Counted from the first letter of the stretch, positions 17,954 through 27,520 are shown. The stretch is DNA of 64,000 nt from Rhodanobacter glycinis (GCF_900114325.1 NZ_FOSR01000004.1:221550-285549); one strand, 5' to 3'. The notes: a model not told the origin generated them from the letters alone. A program made the numbers and translations.

Positions 17954-18706
17954 TCAGTCCATCGCCATCGGTGCGGGCACCATGGCTCGCACCTCACGCC
18001 ACACCGCGTACGTGCACGCCACCGACCACGGCCCGATCAACAGCACCAGCGCGAACGCCCAGTGCACGGACAGCATCAACGCGAATACCGCCAGATTCAC
18101 CAGCAGGAACACCCCGAATGGCGCAGCGAAGCGCAACACCGTGCGCACGCTGGCGCAAACCGACTGCCATGGCGACAAACCATCCAGCACGAACAGGCAC
18201 GGCGCCAACCACAGCAGCACCGACGGCAGGATGCCCGACATCAGCAGCACGCGTTCGAATGTCATCGTCATCAGCCCGCGATGGGCCATGACATGCCCCA
18301 GCCCTACTGCATCCAGCGCCGGCCAGCCGTACACGGCCCACGCCACGCCCTGCTGCACCGCGAACACGCCCATGCCCCACATCGCCGCCAGTACCAGCAG
18401 CGGCAGGAAGCGCCGCCGATGCAACGCATCCAGCAGGCACGACCAGCGCAACCGTCCGCCCCGGGCCAGCTCATCCAGCCCGAGCAGAATGCCCATCAGC
18501 ACGATCGGCACCACCAGCTTGGACAAGGTCACACCCATCCACGGGATCAGCTGCAACACGCTCTCCACCAGCAATGGCACGAAGCACAGCAGCAACAGCG
18601 TGATCGGCGCGCGCCACCACAAGTGCAGCCCATCGACACACCAGCGCAAGCCGCGACTGGCAGGCAATGACATGGCAACAGGCAGACTTTGGGGTACGGC
18701 GGACAT
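17954..18706 (-). CDS. Multi-pass membrane protein (BPSS1780-like)
   Basis: The protein has 250 residues and six or so hydrophobic helices; the opening GLRWCVDGLHLWWRAPITLLL resembles the BPSS1780/DUF2189-type membrane proteins, in which an amphipathic stretch precedes the first helix. The ATG at 18706 is preceded by GAGG and starts near the conserved part; a longer frame back to 18859 is Cys/Pro-rich. The next gene downstream, the ECF sigma factor, begins within 10 bases of the stop, so these three minus-strand genes form one unit. No function is established. Confidence 0.65.
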   Translation of the reverse strand: MSAVPQSLPVAMSLPASRGLRWCVDGLHLWWRAPITLLLLCFVPLLVESVLQLIPWMGVTLSKLVVPIVLMGILLGLDELARGGRLRWSCLLDALHRRRFLPLLVLAAMWGMGVFAVQQGVAWAVYGWPALDAVGLGHVMAHRGLMTMTFERVLLMSGILPSVLLWLAPCLFVLDGLSPWQSVCASVRTVLRFAAPFGVFLLVNLAVFALMLSVHWAFALVLLIGPWSVACTYAVWREVRAMVPAPMAMD

Positions 18707-18923
18707 GATGGCGACCTCGCGTTTCGATGACGAGCTTCCTCTGGGAGCCCGTCGGGCGTGGCTGATCGAGACAACAACCCGGCATGTGGGAGGCATCTTC
18801 GTCGGTTCGGCGTCCCACGGCGGTTCCACGGGGCAGGAAACAGCGGAAAGATGGATCACACACCGGCATTGCAGCCCGGCCGACCACAGTTCGACTGACT
18901 AGTCCACCCGCTTCGCCAAAACC

Positions 18924-19700
18924 TTACAGTCGTCCCACCTCGCGCCACAGCATCAGCAGCGCCACCGTGGCGATCACCACGGCAAGCAAGCGATTGAGCA
19001 CGCCGCGCCGTCGCGCCAGTCGATGCGCCCCCATCGCGCCCAGCCACCCGCCGACAAGGCCTCCGCCGATGAACTCGACGGCAATGCGCCAATCGATCAG
19101 GCCGGAAGCGGCGTAGTTGATCGCGGTGGTGGCGCCGAACGCGCCCACCGCCAACAGCGCCGAACCAATCGCCTCGACGATATCCAGGCCGCCGGCGAAC
19201 ATCAGTCCCGGCACGACCAGGAAGCCGCCACCGATGCCGAAGAAACCGGCCAGCCCGCCAGTGAGTGCCCCCACGCTGCCGAGGCGCGAGAAGCGACGTG
19301 CCGGCGGCGGCAAGGCGACGACGGGGCGCCGACGCCACATCAGCGCCGCCACCACCAGCATCAACGCCGCAAACAGCACCAGCAGGCGCTGGCCATCCAG
19401 CCATTTGCCGAGGCTGGAACCGGCCAGCGCGCCGAGCACGCCGGCCAGCGCGAATGCCGCCGCCTCGCGCCAACGCACATGCCCCGCCCGCGCATGCGGA
19501 ATCAGGTTGGCGAACGCATTGATCGATACCACCAGCGCGCTGGTGCCAATGGCCAGGTGCGGATCACGCAAGCCGACGACATAAAGCAGCAGGGGCAACG
19601 CCAGAATGGAACCGCCGCCACCGATCAGCGCCAGCGAGGCGCCCACCAGCGAGCCACAGAGGATGGCGAGCAGTTGGTGCGTGGCGTCGAGGGCAAGCAT
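18924..19700 (-). CDS. Sulfite exporter TauE/SafE family permease
   Basis: The protein has 258 residues and about eight transmembrane helices, with the two internally related halves of the TauE/SafE (DUF81) family: GGGGSILALPLLLYVVGL in the first and GFFGIGGGFLVVPGLMFAGG in the second. Members move sulfite, sulfoacetate or other small anions. The start at 19700 sits at the first helix. The same frame is open far upstream through the HlyD gene but in a non-coding register, so that extension was rejected. It is separated from the efflux operon by 92 bases. Confidence 0.9.
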   Translation of the reverse strand: MLALDATHQLLAILCGSLVGASLALIGGGGSILALPLLLYVVGLRDPHLAIGTSALVVSINAFANLIPHARAGHVRWREAAAFALAGVLGALAGSSLGKWLDGQRLLVLFAALMLVVAALMWRRRPVVALPPPARRFSRLGSVGALTGGLAGFFGIGGGFLVVPGLMFAGGLDIVEAIGSALLAVGAFGATTAINYAASGLIDWRIAVEFIGGGLVGGWLGAMGAHRLARRRGVLNRLLAVVIATVALLMLWREVGRL

Positions 19701-19792
19701 GCCGCGTAGCCTACAGGGCGACGCGGAAAGTCTGGAGCGGGGAGCACCACCGGCCGTTGCCTCTCCCCCGGTGCACGGGAAGGGCTCCGCCC

Positions 19793-20809
19793 TCAGTGCG
19801 CCGCGTGCGGCTTCACCTGGATGGTTGCGGTCATGCCGGCGGCGAGCACCATGCCCTTGGGCAGCGAGGAGGCGTCGATGGCGATGCGCACCGGCACGCG
19901 CTGCGCCAAGCGCACCCAGTTGAAGGTGGGATTGACGTTGGCCAGCAGGTTGCTGCCGGCGGGATTGTCGCTGTCGGTGATGCCGCGCGCGATGCCGGTA
20001 ATGGTGCCTTTCAGACGCACGCCACCGGCCATCAGACGGATGTCCACCGGATCGCCCACGCGCAACTGCGGCAGCTTGGTTTCCTCGAAGTAGCCGTAGA
20101 TGTAATAGCTGTGGCTGTCGATCAGCGCCATGCTTGCGGTGCCGGTGTTGGCATAGTCGCCCACGCGCACGTCGAGGTTGGTGATGTAGCCGTCTGCCGG
20201 CGCACGCACCGCGGTGCGCTTGAGGTTGAGCTTGGCCACGTCCACCGAGACCTGCGCCTGCTGCACCGCCGCCAGCGCCTGTTGCGCGGCGGCACTGGCC
20301 TGCTTGCTGGAGGCCTGCGCCGCGCGCAGGTCGGCTTGCGCGTTGCGCGCGGTGGCCACGGCGTTCTGTCGCGCCTCTTCGGAAATCACGCTCTTCTCGG
20401 GCATCTGCAGGCGGCGGCGCGCCTGCGCCTGGTACATCTCGTACTCGGTCTTGCGGCCGGCGATCGCCGCGTTCGCCGCCGCCGTGCCGGCACCTGCCGC
20501 GCGGGCGCTGGCCTCGGCGGCAGCAAGGTTGGCCTCGGCCTGCTGCAACGCGAGGATGTAGCGATCCTGGTCGATCACCATCAGCACGTCGCCCTTGTGC
20601 ACGAACTGGTTGTCCTTGACCGGCACTTCGGTCACCAGGCCGGCCACGTCGGGCGCCACCTGCACCACGTCGGCGCGCACGCGGCCATCGCGCGTCCACG
20701 GCGAATACAGGTAGTGCTTCCACAACGCGTGGCCAAGCACGATGGCGATCACCACCACGATGGCGGTGAGCAGGAAACGCAGCAATGAGGTCTTGTTCAT
20801 GATGGGCAT
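19793..20809 (-). CDS. HlyD/EmrA-type membrane fusion protein of the FUSC efflux operon
   Basis: The product has 338 residues: one N-terminal transmembrane anchor (about 8-28), a lipoyl/barrel-sandwich half (VAPDVAGLVTEVPVKDNQFV), an Ala/Gln-rich coiled-coil hairpin (about 80-190), and the second lipoyl half (VRAPADGYITNLDVRVGDYANTG). This is the periplasmic adaptor of an AaeA-like pump. An internal ATG at 20800 is an alternative start. It begins 22 bases after the DUF1656 stop and is the last gene of the marR-FUSC-DUF1656-HlyD order. Confidence 0.9.
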   Translation of the reverse strand: MPIMNKTSLLRFLLTAIVVVIAIVLGHALWKHYLYSPWTRDGRVRADVVQVAPDVAGLVTEVPVKDNQFVHKGDVLMVIDQDRYILALQQAEANLAAAEASARAAGAGTAAANAAIAGRKTEYEMYQAQARRRLQMPEKSVISEEARQNAVATARNAQADLRAAQASSKQASAAAQQALAAVQQAQVSVDVAKLNLKRTAVRAPADGYITNLDVRVGDYANTGTASMALIDSHSYYIYGYFEETKLPQLRVGDPVDIRLMAGGVRLKGTITGIARGITDSDNPAGSNLLANVNPTFNWVRLAQRVPVRIAIDASSLPKGMVLAAGMTATIQVKPHAAH

Positions 20810-20831
20810 TCGGTGAAGCGAAAGGGGATGT

Positions 20832-21047
20832 TCAGTGGAGCAGCAACAGCCCGGCGAGGCCGAACAGACAAGCAAACAGGGCGAGGCGGAATAGCGGCGG
20901 GTGCCACACGAAGCGGTACAGGCCGTAACGGCCGATCAGGCTGTCAAGCAACCACAGCAACAGCAGGCAGCCGACGAAAATCGGCAGCAGCCCGGGCAAC
21001 AGCACATCGGAAAGGGCGATTTCACGTGGCACGATGTCAAGCAACAT
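20832..21047 (-). CDS. DUF1656 small inner-membrane protein (AaeX-like)
   Basis: The product has 71 residues and two hydrophobic helices; it begins MLLDIVPREIALSDVLLPGL and contains RYGLYRFVWHPPLFRLALF, the standard DUF1656 pattern. Such proteins are almost always encoded between the FUSC pump and the HlyD adaptor, as here. Its start lies inside the last codons of the FUSC gene (11-base overlap), which supports translational coupling. Confidence 0.9.
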   Translation of the reverse strand: MLLDIVPREIALSDVLLPGLLPIFVGCLLLLWLLDSLIGRYGLYRFVWHPPLFRLALFACLFGLAGLLLLH

Positions 21048-23160
21048 GCGCAGGCTCCAGCGGATCGGGCGGCAGGTAGGCGGCCATCGGGGATTCGTCG
21101 TCGTGCAATGCACCGCGCAACTGGTGCAGGTACGGCCTGATCGACACGGCGCCGACACCGGCCTGCGCGCACGCATCGAGCGCCTGCTGCACGGCGTGGT
21201 CCGCGCTTTGCCAGCGCGCCATGTCGGGATGGCGGAAGAGCCGCGCCGTGCGATGCACTGCCGCTTCCACCGCCTGCTGCAGCGCCGGAGAGGCTGCGCT
21301 GTCCAGCAACTCGCGACGCAGTTCGATCAGGGCGCGCCCGCATTCATGCACCGCCAGGGCCCAAGCCAGCAGGCTGCGCGACTCGGCGCTGTCCGGGCCG
21401 GCATGCGCCGCCACCTGCTGGAACAGATCGCGGCTGACGCTTTCGAAGCGCCATGCCAGCCCACGCAACGGGGCGGTGGCGGCCAATACCACCTGTTCGC
21501 GCAGTCGGCGCATCTGCCGCGCGCGCTGCCAGCCGCTGCCGGCCACTGCCGGCACGAAGATGAAGGCCACGCCGGTCAGACCCACGCCAATCATCTGCGC
21601 GATGCTGTCGTTGAGCGCATGCACCGGGTCGTACACCATCGGATTCTTCAGCGCGAGCAGATAGACGAAACCGATCGCAAAGCCCGGCCCCATCCCGGCC
21701 AGGCGCGGACGCGTGCCGAGCCACGGACCAATCATCAGGAACGGGGCGATCACCGCCACCAGCATCACGAATCCATCGCTGCCCGGCAGCAACCAGAACT
21801 CCACCACCAAGGCCATGGCCATGCCTGCGGCGTAACCGATCAGCATGTCGAAAACGATCGCGAACGGTCGCGGCGCGGCCGCGAACAGGCCACTGAAAAT
21901 GGTGGCCAGCAGCATCGCACTGGCGCCGAACGGCCAGCCGCTGACCACCCAGAACGCACTCAGCGTGATCATGGTGAGGAAAGTGCGCAGCACCGCGACT
22001 GCCGCACCGGCATGGTCGTTGCCGCGGCGGAAATGCACGCGTTCCACGCTGCCGTGCAAGGTGCCGGCGCGCAACGCATGCTCCACCGTGGTGAAGTCGC
22101 GCAGCTCGGTGGCAAAGCGCCGCAGCAGCGTGGCACCGGTGTCGAATTCCAGCCGGGACTGCTCATCCACCAGACCGGCGCGCAGCGCTTCGGCCTGCGT
22201 GGGCAACGCGTCGACGCAGGTGCGCAGGCGCGGCATCAATACCACCGGATCATGCTGTTGCGCGGGCGGCGGCGTCAGCGCCACGCCCAGCGGGCGATAC
22301 AGTGCGATCAAGGCATCCGCCACCGCGTCGCGCCCACGTCGCTGCAGCCGGTTGATCAGGTGATGCAGCGACTGGAAGCTGGTGGATGCCGCCATGTAGT
22401 GCTGGTTGAGCAGGCGCATGCGGGTACTGCGGGCGCGCGCTTCCGGATCCTCGAAGATCACCGAGGCACGCAGGTCCTCCAGTTGCACCGCGGCACGCAC
22501 GAATTCCAGATGCGCCTGCTCCATCGCCGCGCGCGGGATCGCGCCGCCGGTGCTGCCGCGTGCGAAGTCGATGAAGCGTGCGAACTGCGCCCGCGCATTC
22601 TTGCGCAGCACCATGCGCAGACGCTCGGGCAGCACCACGTCGCTGACCACGCCGGCCACCACGATGCCCAGCAGCACTTCGCTGACGCGCATCAGGGCCG
22701 AATCGAACACATCCAGTGGATTCCCCACCACCGGCAGTGCCACGATCGCCGCGGTATAGCCGGCCAGCACGAAACCGTAGGACATGAAATTGCGGTACAG
22801 CATGGCGCCGCCGGCACACAGCGCCACCCACAGCGACAGGCTGAGCAGGAACAGTTCGCGTTGCTGCGGGAAGCTGCACATCAGCGCCAGCCCGCACACG
22901 CTGCCGGCCAGCGTGCCGATGCCACGGTAGAAACTCTTGGCCAGCACCATGCCGCTGTGCGGATGCATCACGATGGCTACCGTGATCATGGTGGTCGACG
23001 GCTGCTCCAGTCGCAGCCACATCGCCAGCCACGCGGCCACGCAGGAGGCCAGCACCGACTTGCCGATGAAGATCCACGCGCGGCCCTCGCCGGCAAAGAC
23101 CTCGGCCAGCCGCGGCCAGCGCGGCAACACCTGCGTGTTCTGGTTGAGCGAAGCGGACAT
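21037..23160 (-). CDS. FUSC family aromatic-acid/fusaric-acid efflux pump subunit (AaeB-like)
   Basis: The product has 707 residues with two blocks of five to six membrane helices (about 30-190 and 355-530), each followed by a cytoplasmic helical region, which is the FUSC/AaeB arrangement. Motifs such as AKSFYRGIGTLAGSVCGL and SGLFAAAPRPFAIV are typical. With DUF1656 and HlyD it would export hydroxylated aromatic acids or related toxic organic acids. It starts 1 base after the marR stop, so the repressor and pump share one transcript. The nearby capacity to make hydroxybenzoates (55 kb) is a possible, unproven, link. Confidence 0.92.
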   Translation of the reverse strand: MSASLNQNTQVLPRWPRLAEVFAGEGRAWIFIGKSVLASCVAAWLAMWLRLEQPSTTMITVAIVMHPHSGMVLAKSFYRGIGTLAGSVCGLALMCSFPQQRELFLLSLSLWVALCAGGAMLYRNFMSYGFVLAGYTAAIVALPVVGNPLDVFDSALMRVSEVLLGIVVAGVVSDVVLPERLRMVLRKNARAQFARFIDFARGSTGGAIPRAAMEQAHLEFVRAAVQLEDLRASVIFEDPEARARSTRMRLLNQHYMAASTSFQSLHHLINRLQRRGRDAVADALIALYRPLGVALTPPPAQQHDPVVLMPRLRTCVDALPTQAEALRAGLVDEQSRLEFDTGATLLRRFATELRDFTTVEHALRAGTLHGSVERVHFRRGNDHAGAAVAVLRTFLTMITLSAFWVVSGWPFGASAMLLATIFSGLFAAAPRPFAIVFDMLIGYAAGMAMALVVEFWLLPGSDGFVMLVAVIAPFLMIGPWLGTRPRLAGMGPGFAIGFVYLLALKNPMVYDPVHALNDSIAQMIGVGLTGVAFIFVPAVAGSGWQRARQMRRLREQVVLAATAPLRGLAWRFESVSRDLFQQVAAHAGPDSAESRSLLAWALAVHECGRALIELRRELLDSAASPALQQAVEAAVHRTARLFRHPDMARWQSADHAVQQALDACAQAGVGAVSIRPYLHQLRGALHDDESPMAAYLPPDPLEPAHVA

Positions 23161-23161
23161 C

Positions 23162-23656
23162 TCAGGATTGCTCGAGCTGGTCCAGGAACTTCTTCAACAA
23201 TTTTTCCATCTGCGCCATCTCGGCGACCTTCAACGTCGCGGTCTGCCGTTCCAGCAGCGCGCAGATCGCCGGCAGGAATTCACCGATCATCGCCAGCCCG
23301 GCCTTGCTCAGGGTCAGGGTGACCTTGCGCCGGTCCTCGTCGCTGGCGGTGCGTTCGATCAGGCCCTTGTCGCACAGCTGATTGCTAAGCCGCGTGATGT
23401 TGGCCGACTTCTCGCCCGCCGCGTCGGCCAGCTGCGAGGGGTTCAGCGTGTAACCCTCGGTGCCGTACATCATCATCAGGATGTTGTACTCGGGATGGCT
23501 GATGCCCCACGGCTTGAGCACGGCATTGGCATCGTCATGCACGCGCTTGTAGATGTGCTTGACCAGCCGCACCAGGATCGCCGGCTCGCGCGGAAACGCG
23601 GGATAGTGCCGCAGGGTGACGGCAAGGCGCTGTTCGGTAGGCTGGAAGCTGTTCAT
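23162..23656 (-). CDS. MarR family transcriptional regulator of the efflux operon
   Basis: The product has 164 residues with a winged helix-turn-helix: LNPSQLADAAGEKSANITRLSNQL (recognition part) and the wing DEDRRKVTLTLSKAG. The flanking helices form the dimer interface. MarR repressors release DNA when they bind phenolic or other aromatic ligands. First gene of the marR-FUSC-DUF1656-HlyD unit. A 15-bp palindrome lies about 30 bases upstream of its start and is the likely operator. Confidence 0.92.
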   Translation of the reverse strand: MNSFQPTEQRLAVTLRHYPAFPREPAILVRLVKHIYKRVHDDANAVLKPWGISHPEYNILMMMYGTEGYTLNPSQLADAAGEKSANITRLSNQLCDKGLIERTASDEDRRKVTLTLSKAGLAMIGEFLPAICALLERQTATLKVAEMAQMEKLLKKFLDQLEQS

Positions 23657-23685
23657 GGGCGGATGACCGGGCTTGATTGTCGTGT

Positions 23686-23700
23686 ATTTATTTCATAAAT
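23686..23700. promoter_or_regulatory. Candidate MarR operator (ATTTAT-TTC-ATAAAT)
   Basis: A perfect 6+3+6 palindrome sits in an unusually AT-rich island upstream of marR, in otherwise GC-rich DNA. Reading toward marR, a TTGATA box precedes it by about 8 bases, so a bound dimer would cover the promoter. MarR proteins commonly bind palindromes of 15-20 bp at their own promoter. Inferred from position and symmetry only. Confidence 0.55.
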
Positions 23701-23791
23701 GTAATATCAACATGTGAATTGTATGCCTGTGTGCTGCGGTGCGCAAGAGGATGCCGGATCACATCCTCGGCCACGCCGCGCCACGTCCACG

Positions 23792-23816
23792 AAAAAGGGC
23801 GCCACAAGGGCGCCCT
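23792..23816 (-). terminator. Rho-independent terminator for the DUF4156 lipoprotein gene
   Basis: On the minus strand an AGGGCGCC stem, CTTGT loop and GGCGCCCT are followed by TTTT. It lies 24 bases beyond the stop of the lipoprotein gene. Confidence 0.8.
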
Positions 23817-23839
23817 GTCGATGACTTGCGTGACGGCGA

Positions 23840-24253
23840 TCAGCCGCCGATCGGATACGTTTTCGTTCCGCCGGTTTCCGACGAGGCATCGGGCGGATTG
23901 CCAGCCGGCGCGTGACCGGCCGCCGGCGCCAGTGCGCGCGTTCCGCACTGATAGGCGCCCCAGGCCTGCTCGCCATTGCTGGGCTCGCCGAGCGGCTTGA
24001 TGGTGTCGGCGTGCATGGTGGCGGCCTGGTTGCGCGCCATCACCTGCAATTCGTCGCGCACCTTGATGTCGTTGCGATCCACCGGGCCCACATGGTTCAA
24101 CACCGACACGGTGACCTTGCCCAAGTCGCGGCAGGCGGAAACATCGCTGTTCCATGCGGTGCGCACGTTCTGCGACGCCGGGGTCGGGGTAATGCCCCAG
24201 GTGCAGCCACTCAGCAGCACGGCGGGGACGAGCAGCAACAAGGTCTTGCGCAT
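23840..24253 (-). CDS. DUF4156 domain lipoprotein
   Basis: The product has 137 residues. The signal peptide ends in a lipobox (LLSGC, Cys17), so the mature protein is lipid-anchored. The conserved DUF4156 core is present (VSACRDLGKVTVSV, then VRDELQVMARNQAATMHADTI, and a late Cys in YQCG). The C-terminal tail is Gly/Pro/Thr-rich. The role of the family is unknown. It lies between two minus-strand terminators, so it is probably a single-gene transcript. Confidence 0.85.
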   Translation of the reverse strand: MRKTLLLLVPAVLLSGCTWGITPTPASQNVRTAWNSDVSACRDLGKVTVSVLNHVGPVDRNDIKVRDELQVMARNQAATMHADTIKPLGEPSNGEQAWGAYQCGTRALAPAAGHAPAGNPPDASSETGGTKTYPIGG

Positions 24254-24281
24254 GGAAAAGCTCCGCGATGGAGGGACATGG

Positions 24282-24310
24282 AAAAGGCCGGACCGTCACC
24301 GGCCCGGCCT
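24282..24310 (-). terminator. Terminator for the M16 peptidase gene
   Basis: On the minus strand a GGCCGG/CCGGCC hairpin with a 7-12 base loop (two pairings are possible) is followed by TTTT, about 40 bases after the peptidase stop. Confidence 0.7.
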
Positions 24311-24351
24311 CTATCGTAGCTTGCGAACGCAAACACGTCCTGTACGCGGGC

Positions 24352-27261
24352 TTACTTTTCGTTCGTGGCGCCGCCATCCTTTGCCGCCACCGGCTTGCCG
24401 TCCGTGTCGAGCACCTGCACCGAGCCCAGCTGCAGTGCGCGCACCGACGGTCCGATCTTCTTCAGGTCGCCAACGATCACCCAGGTCAGCTCATCCGGCT
24501 TGATCACCTCATCGGCCGCCGCCTGCACCGCCTTGTCGCTCTGCGATTCGATGCGCGACTTCAGCGTCTGCACGTAGTCATCCGGACGGTGGTAAAGCGC
24601 GATGCCCTGCATTGCGCCGAGTACCGCGCTGACGGTCTGGTATTCGCCGGGCATGGCGCGCACGTCGTTGTCCTTGATCTTCTGGATCTCGGCATCGGTG
24701 AGCGGCTTCGGCCCGACGATGGCTTTCGCCTCTTTCAACGCCTCGCTGATCGACGGCGCGGTCTTGTCGGTCTGCACCGGCGCGTAAATCATGAATGGAC
24801 GTTGTCCCACCGCGTTCTGCAGGAAACTGAAGGCGCCGTAGGCCCAGTGCTTGCCCTCGCGCAGGTTCATGTTGAGGCGTGAGGTGAAGCTGCCGCCGAA
24901 GGCGCCGTTCATGGTGCCGATTTCGAGATTGTTCGGTGCCTCGGTGGACGGCGCCACTTCACCGGCCAGGATCACCGACTGCAACGAACCGGGCCGATCC
25001 ATCAGGAACACGCGCACGTGGCCGGGGTAGTTCACCTTGGCGACGTTCTTCTTCGGCACGGCGTTAGCAGGCGCCTTCCAGTTGCCGAATACGGCGTTGA
25101 GCTCCGGCACCAGCTTGGCCAGCGTGGTGTCACCGGCGACCAGGATCTTCACGTTGTCCGGCCGGATGTAATCGCCCATGAACGTGCGCATGTCGGCGGC
25201 GGTCAGCGACTTGATCGAGGCGGTGGTGCCCGAACCGGTGAACGGGATCGCGTAGGCGTGGCCCTTGCCATATAGCAGCGGCGGCAGCACGCGCAGGGCC
25301 ATCGTGATCGGCCGTGCTTTCTCCTGCTCGATGCCGGCCAGCCACTGGCCGCGCAGGCGCGCAATATCGCTGGCGCGGAAGGCGGGATTGCGCGCGACGT
25401 CGGCCACCAGCTTCAACGACGGCACCACCTTGTCGGTCAGCGCGTTCATGGAGATGTTGCAGTAGTCCAGCCCGCAACCGGTGTTGATGTAGCTGCCCAG
25501 GCGCTGCTTGCGCTTGGCGATCTGGACCGAATCCAGGTCTTCGGTGCCCTCGTTGAGCATGTACATGGTGAAGCTGGAAGTGCCCAGCTTGCGGCCCTGG
25601 TCGGCGGCGTAGCCGGCGTCGAACAGCAGCTCCATCTGCACCAGCGGCACATCGTGGCGCTCGGCCAGGGTCACTTCGATGCCGTTGTCCAGCTTGGCAT
25701 GCTCGAGGGTCGGGAACTTCAGGTCGGGGAACGTGGTGACGCTGGGCACGCCCTTGCTGCGGTCCACATCGCTCTTGACCGTATGCCAGTCGTGCTTCGC
25801 CGCCGGCACCGGCTTGGGCGCGCCCGGCGCCGTGCCAAGGCCACCGGTTTCGGCCACGTCGGCGGTGGAGGCCTGCTGGCCCTTGGCCAGCGGCAACACG
25901 GTGAGCGTGTAATCGCCCTTGCTGATCCACTTGCGCGCCGCCTCGCGCACCTGCGCGGGCGTAGCCGCCATCATTGCGGCCAGATCCTTGCGCCAGGCGC
26001 CGGGATCATCGTGATAAACCTGTCCGGCCGCCAGCAAGGTGGCCTTGCCGGAGAAGCCGCCGACCTTTTCCAGCCGACGCACGTAGCCGGCACGGAAGCC
26101 GGTCTTGGCACGCGCCAGTTCGTCGGCAGTGGGGCCGTCCTTGAGGAAGGTCTTCCACACGTCGGCGACCGCCGCCTCGACCTTGGCCGGGTCGACGCCA
26201 TTCTTCACGTCCACTTCCAGCTCGAACTGCGAAGCCAGCTCGCCGCTGTTCTGGCTCACCGACACGTCGTCGGCCAGCTTGTCCTGGTAGACCAGCCGCT
26301 GGTACAGGCGCGAGGTCTTGCCATCACCCAGCACGGTGGCCGCCAGGCTGAGCAGGTTGTCGGCCTCGGTGCCGCCGTGCGGGGTGTTCCATTCGCGATA
26401 GACGTGCACCTGCGGTACGTCCATGTGCATGGTGCCGCGGGTGGAGGTGCTGCGCGGGAAAGTCCACGGCTGCAGCTTCGCCACCGGCGGGCCGGAGGGA
26501 ATCTCGCCGAAGTACTTCAGCGCCTTGGCCTTCGCTTCGGCCGGGGTGATGTCGCCCACCATCACCAGCGTGGCATTGGCGGCGCCGTAATAGGTGCGGA
26601 ACCAGGTCTTGAAGTCGTCGATCGAGGCGGCGTTCAAGTCCTTCATCGAGCCGATCGTGTCGTGGTGATACGGATGGTTCAGCGGATAGGCGTTGGCCTC
26701 GATGTTCTCCTGCACGCGCAGGCCGTAGGGCTGGTTCTCGTCCTGGCGCTTCTCGTTCTGCACCACGCCGCGCTGCTGGTTCACCTCGTCCTGGCCCAGG
26801 CCGTCGAGCAGCCAGCCCATGCGGTCCGATTCCATCCACAGCGCCATGTCCAGCGCGGTGGTGGGCACGGTCTCGAAATAATTGGTGCGGTCGTTGGCGG
26901 TGGTGCCGTTCATGCCGGTGGCACCCACCTTCTCGAACGGCTGGAAGTAGTTGCCATCGTGATGGCCGGAGCGCTCGAACATCAGGTGCTCGAACAGGTG
27001 CGCGTAACCGCTCTTGCCGTTGGGCTCGCGCGCCGAGCCGACGTGGTACCACATCGCCACCGCCACCACGGGCGCCTTGTGGTCTTCGCTGACCACCACG
27101 GTCAGGCCATTGGGCAGCACGAAGCGGGTGTACGGAATATCGGGGAGCGCCGCCTGGGCAGCATCGCCAGCGGCGGCGGCCGGTGCGGCCATCACGGGCA
27201 GCGCGCCGGCGCCCAGGGTCAGCATGCCTGCAATAAGCAGGGCGAGCGGTTTTCTAGCCAT
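24352..27261 (-). CDS. M16 family zinc peptidase (pitrilysin-like), two-domain, secreted
   Basis: The product has 969 residues with a signal peptide (MARKPLALLIAGML, cleavage near VMAAPAAA). The active N-terminal half carries the inverted zinc motif HLFEH (88-92) and a distal Glu near 170 in VVQNEKR. The second half repeats the fold (LDNGIEVTLAERHDVPLVQM) without an HxxEH, the usual arrangement of a catalytic plus an inactive domain in one chain. It degrades peptides in the periplasm. The ATG at 27261 has an excellent AGGAGG eight bases upstream; the longer frame to 27744 reads non-coding sequence. Confidence 0.93.
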   Translation of the reverse strand: MARKPLALLIAGMLTLGAGALPVMAAPAAAAGDAAQAALPDIPYTRFVLPNGLTVVVSEDHKAPVVAVAMWYHVGSAREPNGKSGYAHLFEHLMFERSGHHDGNYFQPFEKVGATGMNGTTANDRTNYFETVPTTALDMALWMESDRMGWLLDGLGQDEVNQQRGVVQNEKRQDENQPYGLRVQENIEANAYPLNHPYHHDTIGSMKDLNAASIDDFKTWFRTYYGAANATLVMVGDITPAEAKAKALKYFGEIPSGPPVAKLQPWTFPRSTSTRGTMHMDVPQVHVYREWNTPHGGTEADNLLSLAATVLGDGKTSRLYQRLVYQDKLADDVSVSQNSGELASQFELEVDVKNGVDPAKVEAAVADVWKTFLKDGPTADELARAKTGFRAGYVRRLEKVGGFSGKATLLAAGQVYHDDPGAWRKDLAAMMAATPAQVREAARKWISKGDYTLTVLPLAKGQQASTADVAETGGLGTAPGAPKPVPAAKHDWHTVKSDVDRSKGVPSVTTFPDLKFPTLEHAKLDNGIEVTLAERHDVPLVQMELLFDAGYAADQGRKLGTSSFTMYMLNEGTEDLDSVQIAKRKQRLGSYINTGCGLDYCNISMNALTDKVVPSLKLVADVARNPAFRASDIARLRGQWLAGIEQEKARPITMALRVLPPLLYGKGHAYAIPFTGSGTTASIKSLTAADMRTFMGDYIRPDNVKILVAGDTTLAKLVPELNAVFGNWKAPANAVPKKNVAKVNYPGHVRVFLMDRPGSLQSVILAGEVAPSTEAPNNLEIGTMNGAFGGSFTSRLNMNLREGKHWAYGAFSFLQNAVGQRPFMIYAPVQTDKTAPSISEALKEAKAIVGPKPLTDAEIQKIKDNDVRAMPGEYQTVSAVLGAMQGIALYHRPDDYVQTLKSRIESQSDKAVQAAADEVIKPDELTWVIVGDLKKIGPSVRALQLGSVQVLDTDGKPVAAKDGGATNEK

Positions 27262-27520
27262 GGTCAACCTCCTGTTCACGAATGGTCCAGCGAGACTAGT
27301 GGCGCACCGCATTCGTGACAATCTGCCCGCAACGGACACGCCAGGATGTCCGCCGCACTGTCCGATGCCGGGCGGGCACTGTCCGCGGACAAGCCAGTAC
27401 CGGGCGAACGCATTTTTGAAATCACGTACAATCAATGACTTGACTGCCAATTCGCGGTTGGCACGCCCCTTGCCATATCTCTCGTGCAGGCCCTTTCGGC
27501 CCCCTACCGGAGATACGGAC

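Noticed and set aside
18924-20723. A 599-codon minus-strand frame joining a TauE/SafE protein to an N-terminal extension
   Set aside because: The extension lies in a non-coding register over the HlyD gene; the permease starts at 19700.
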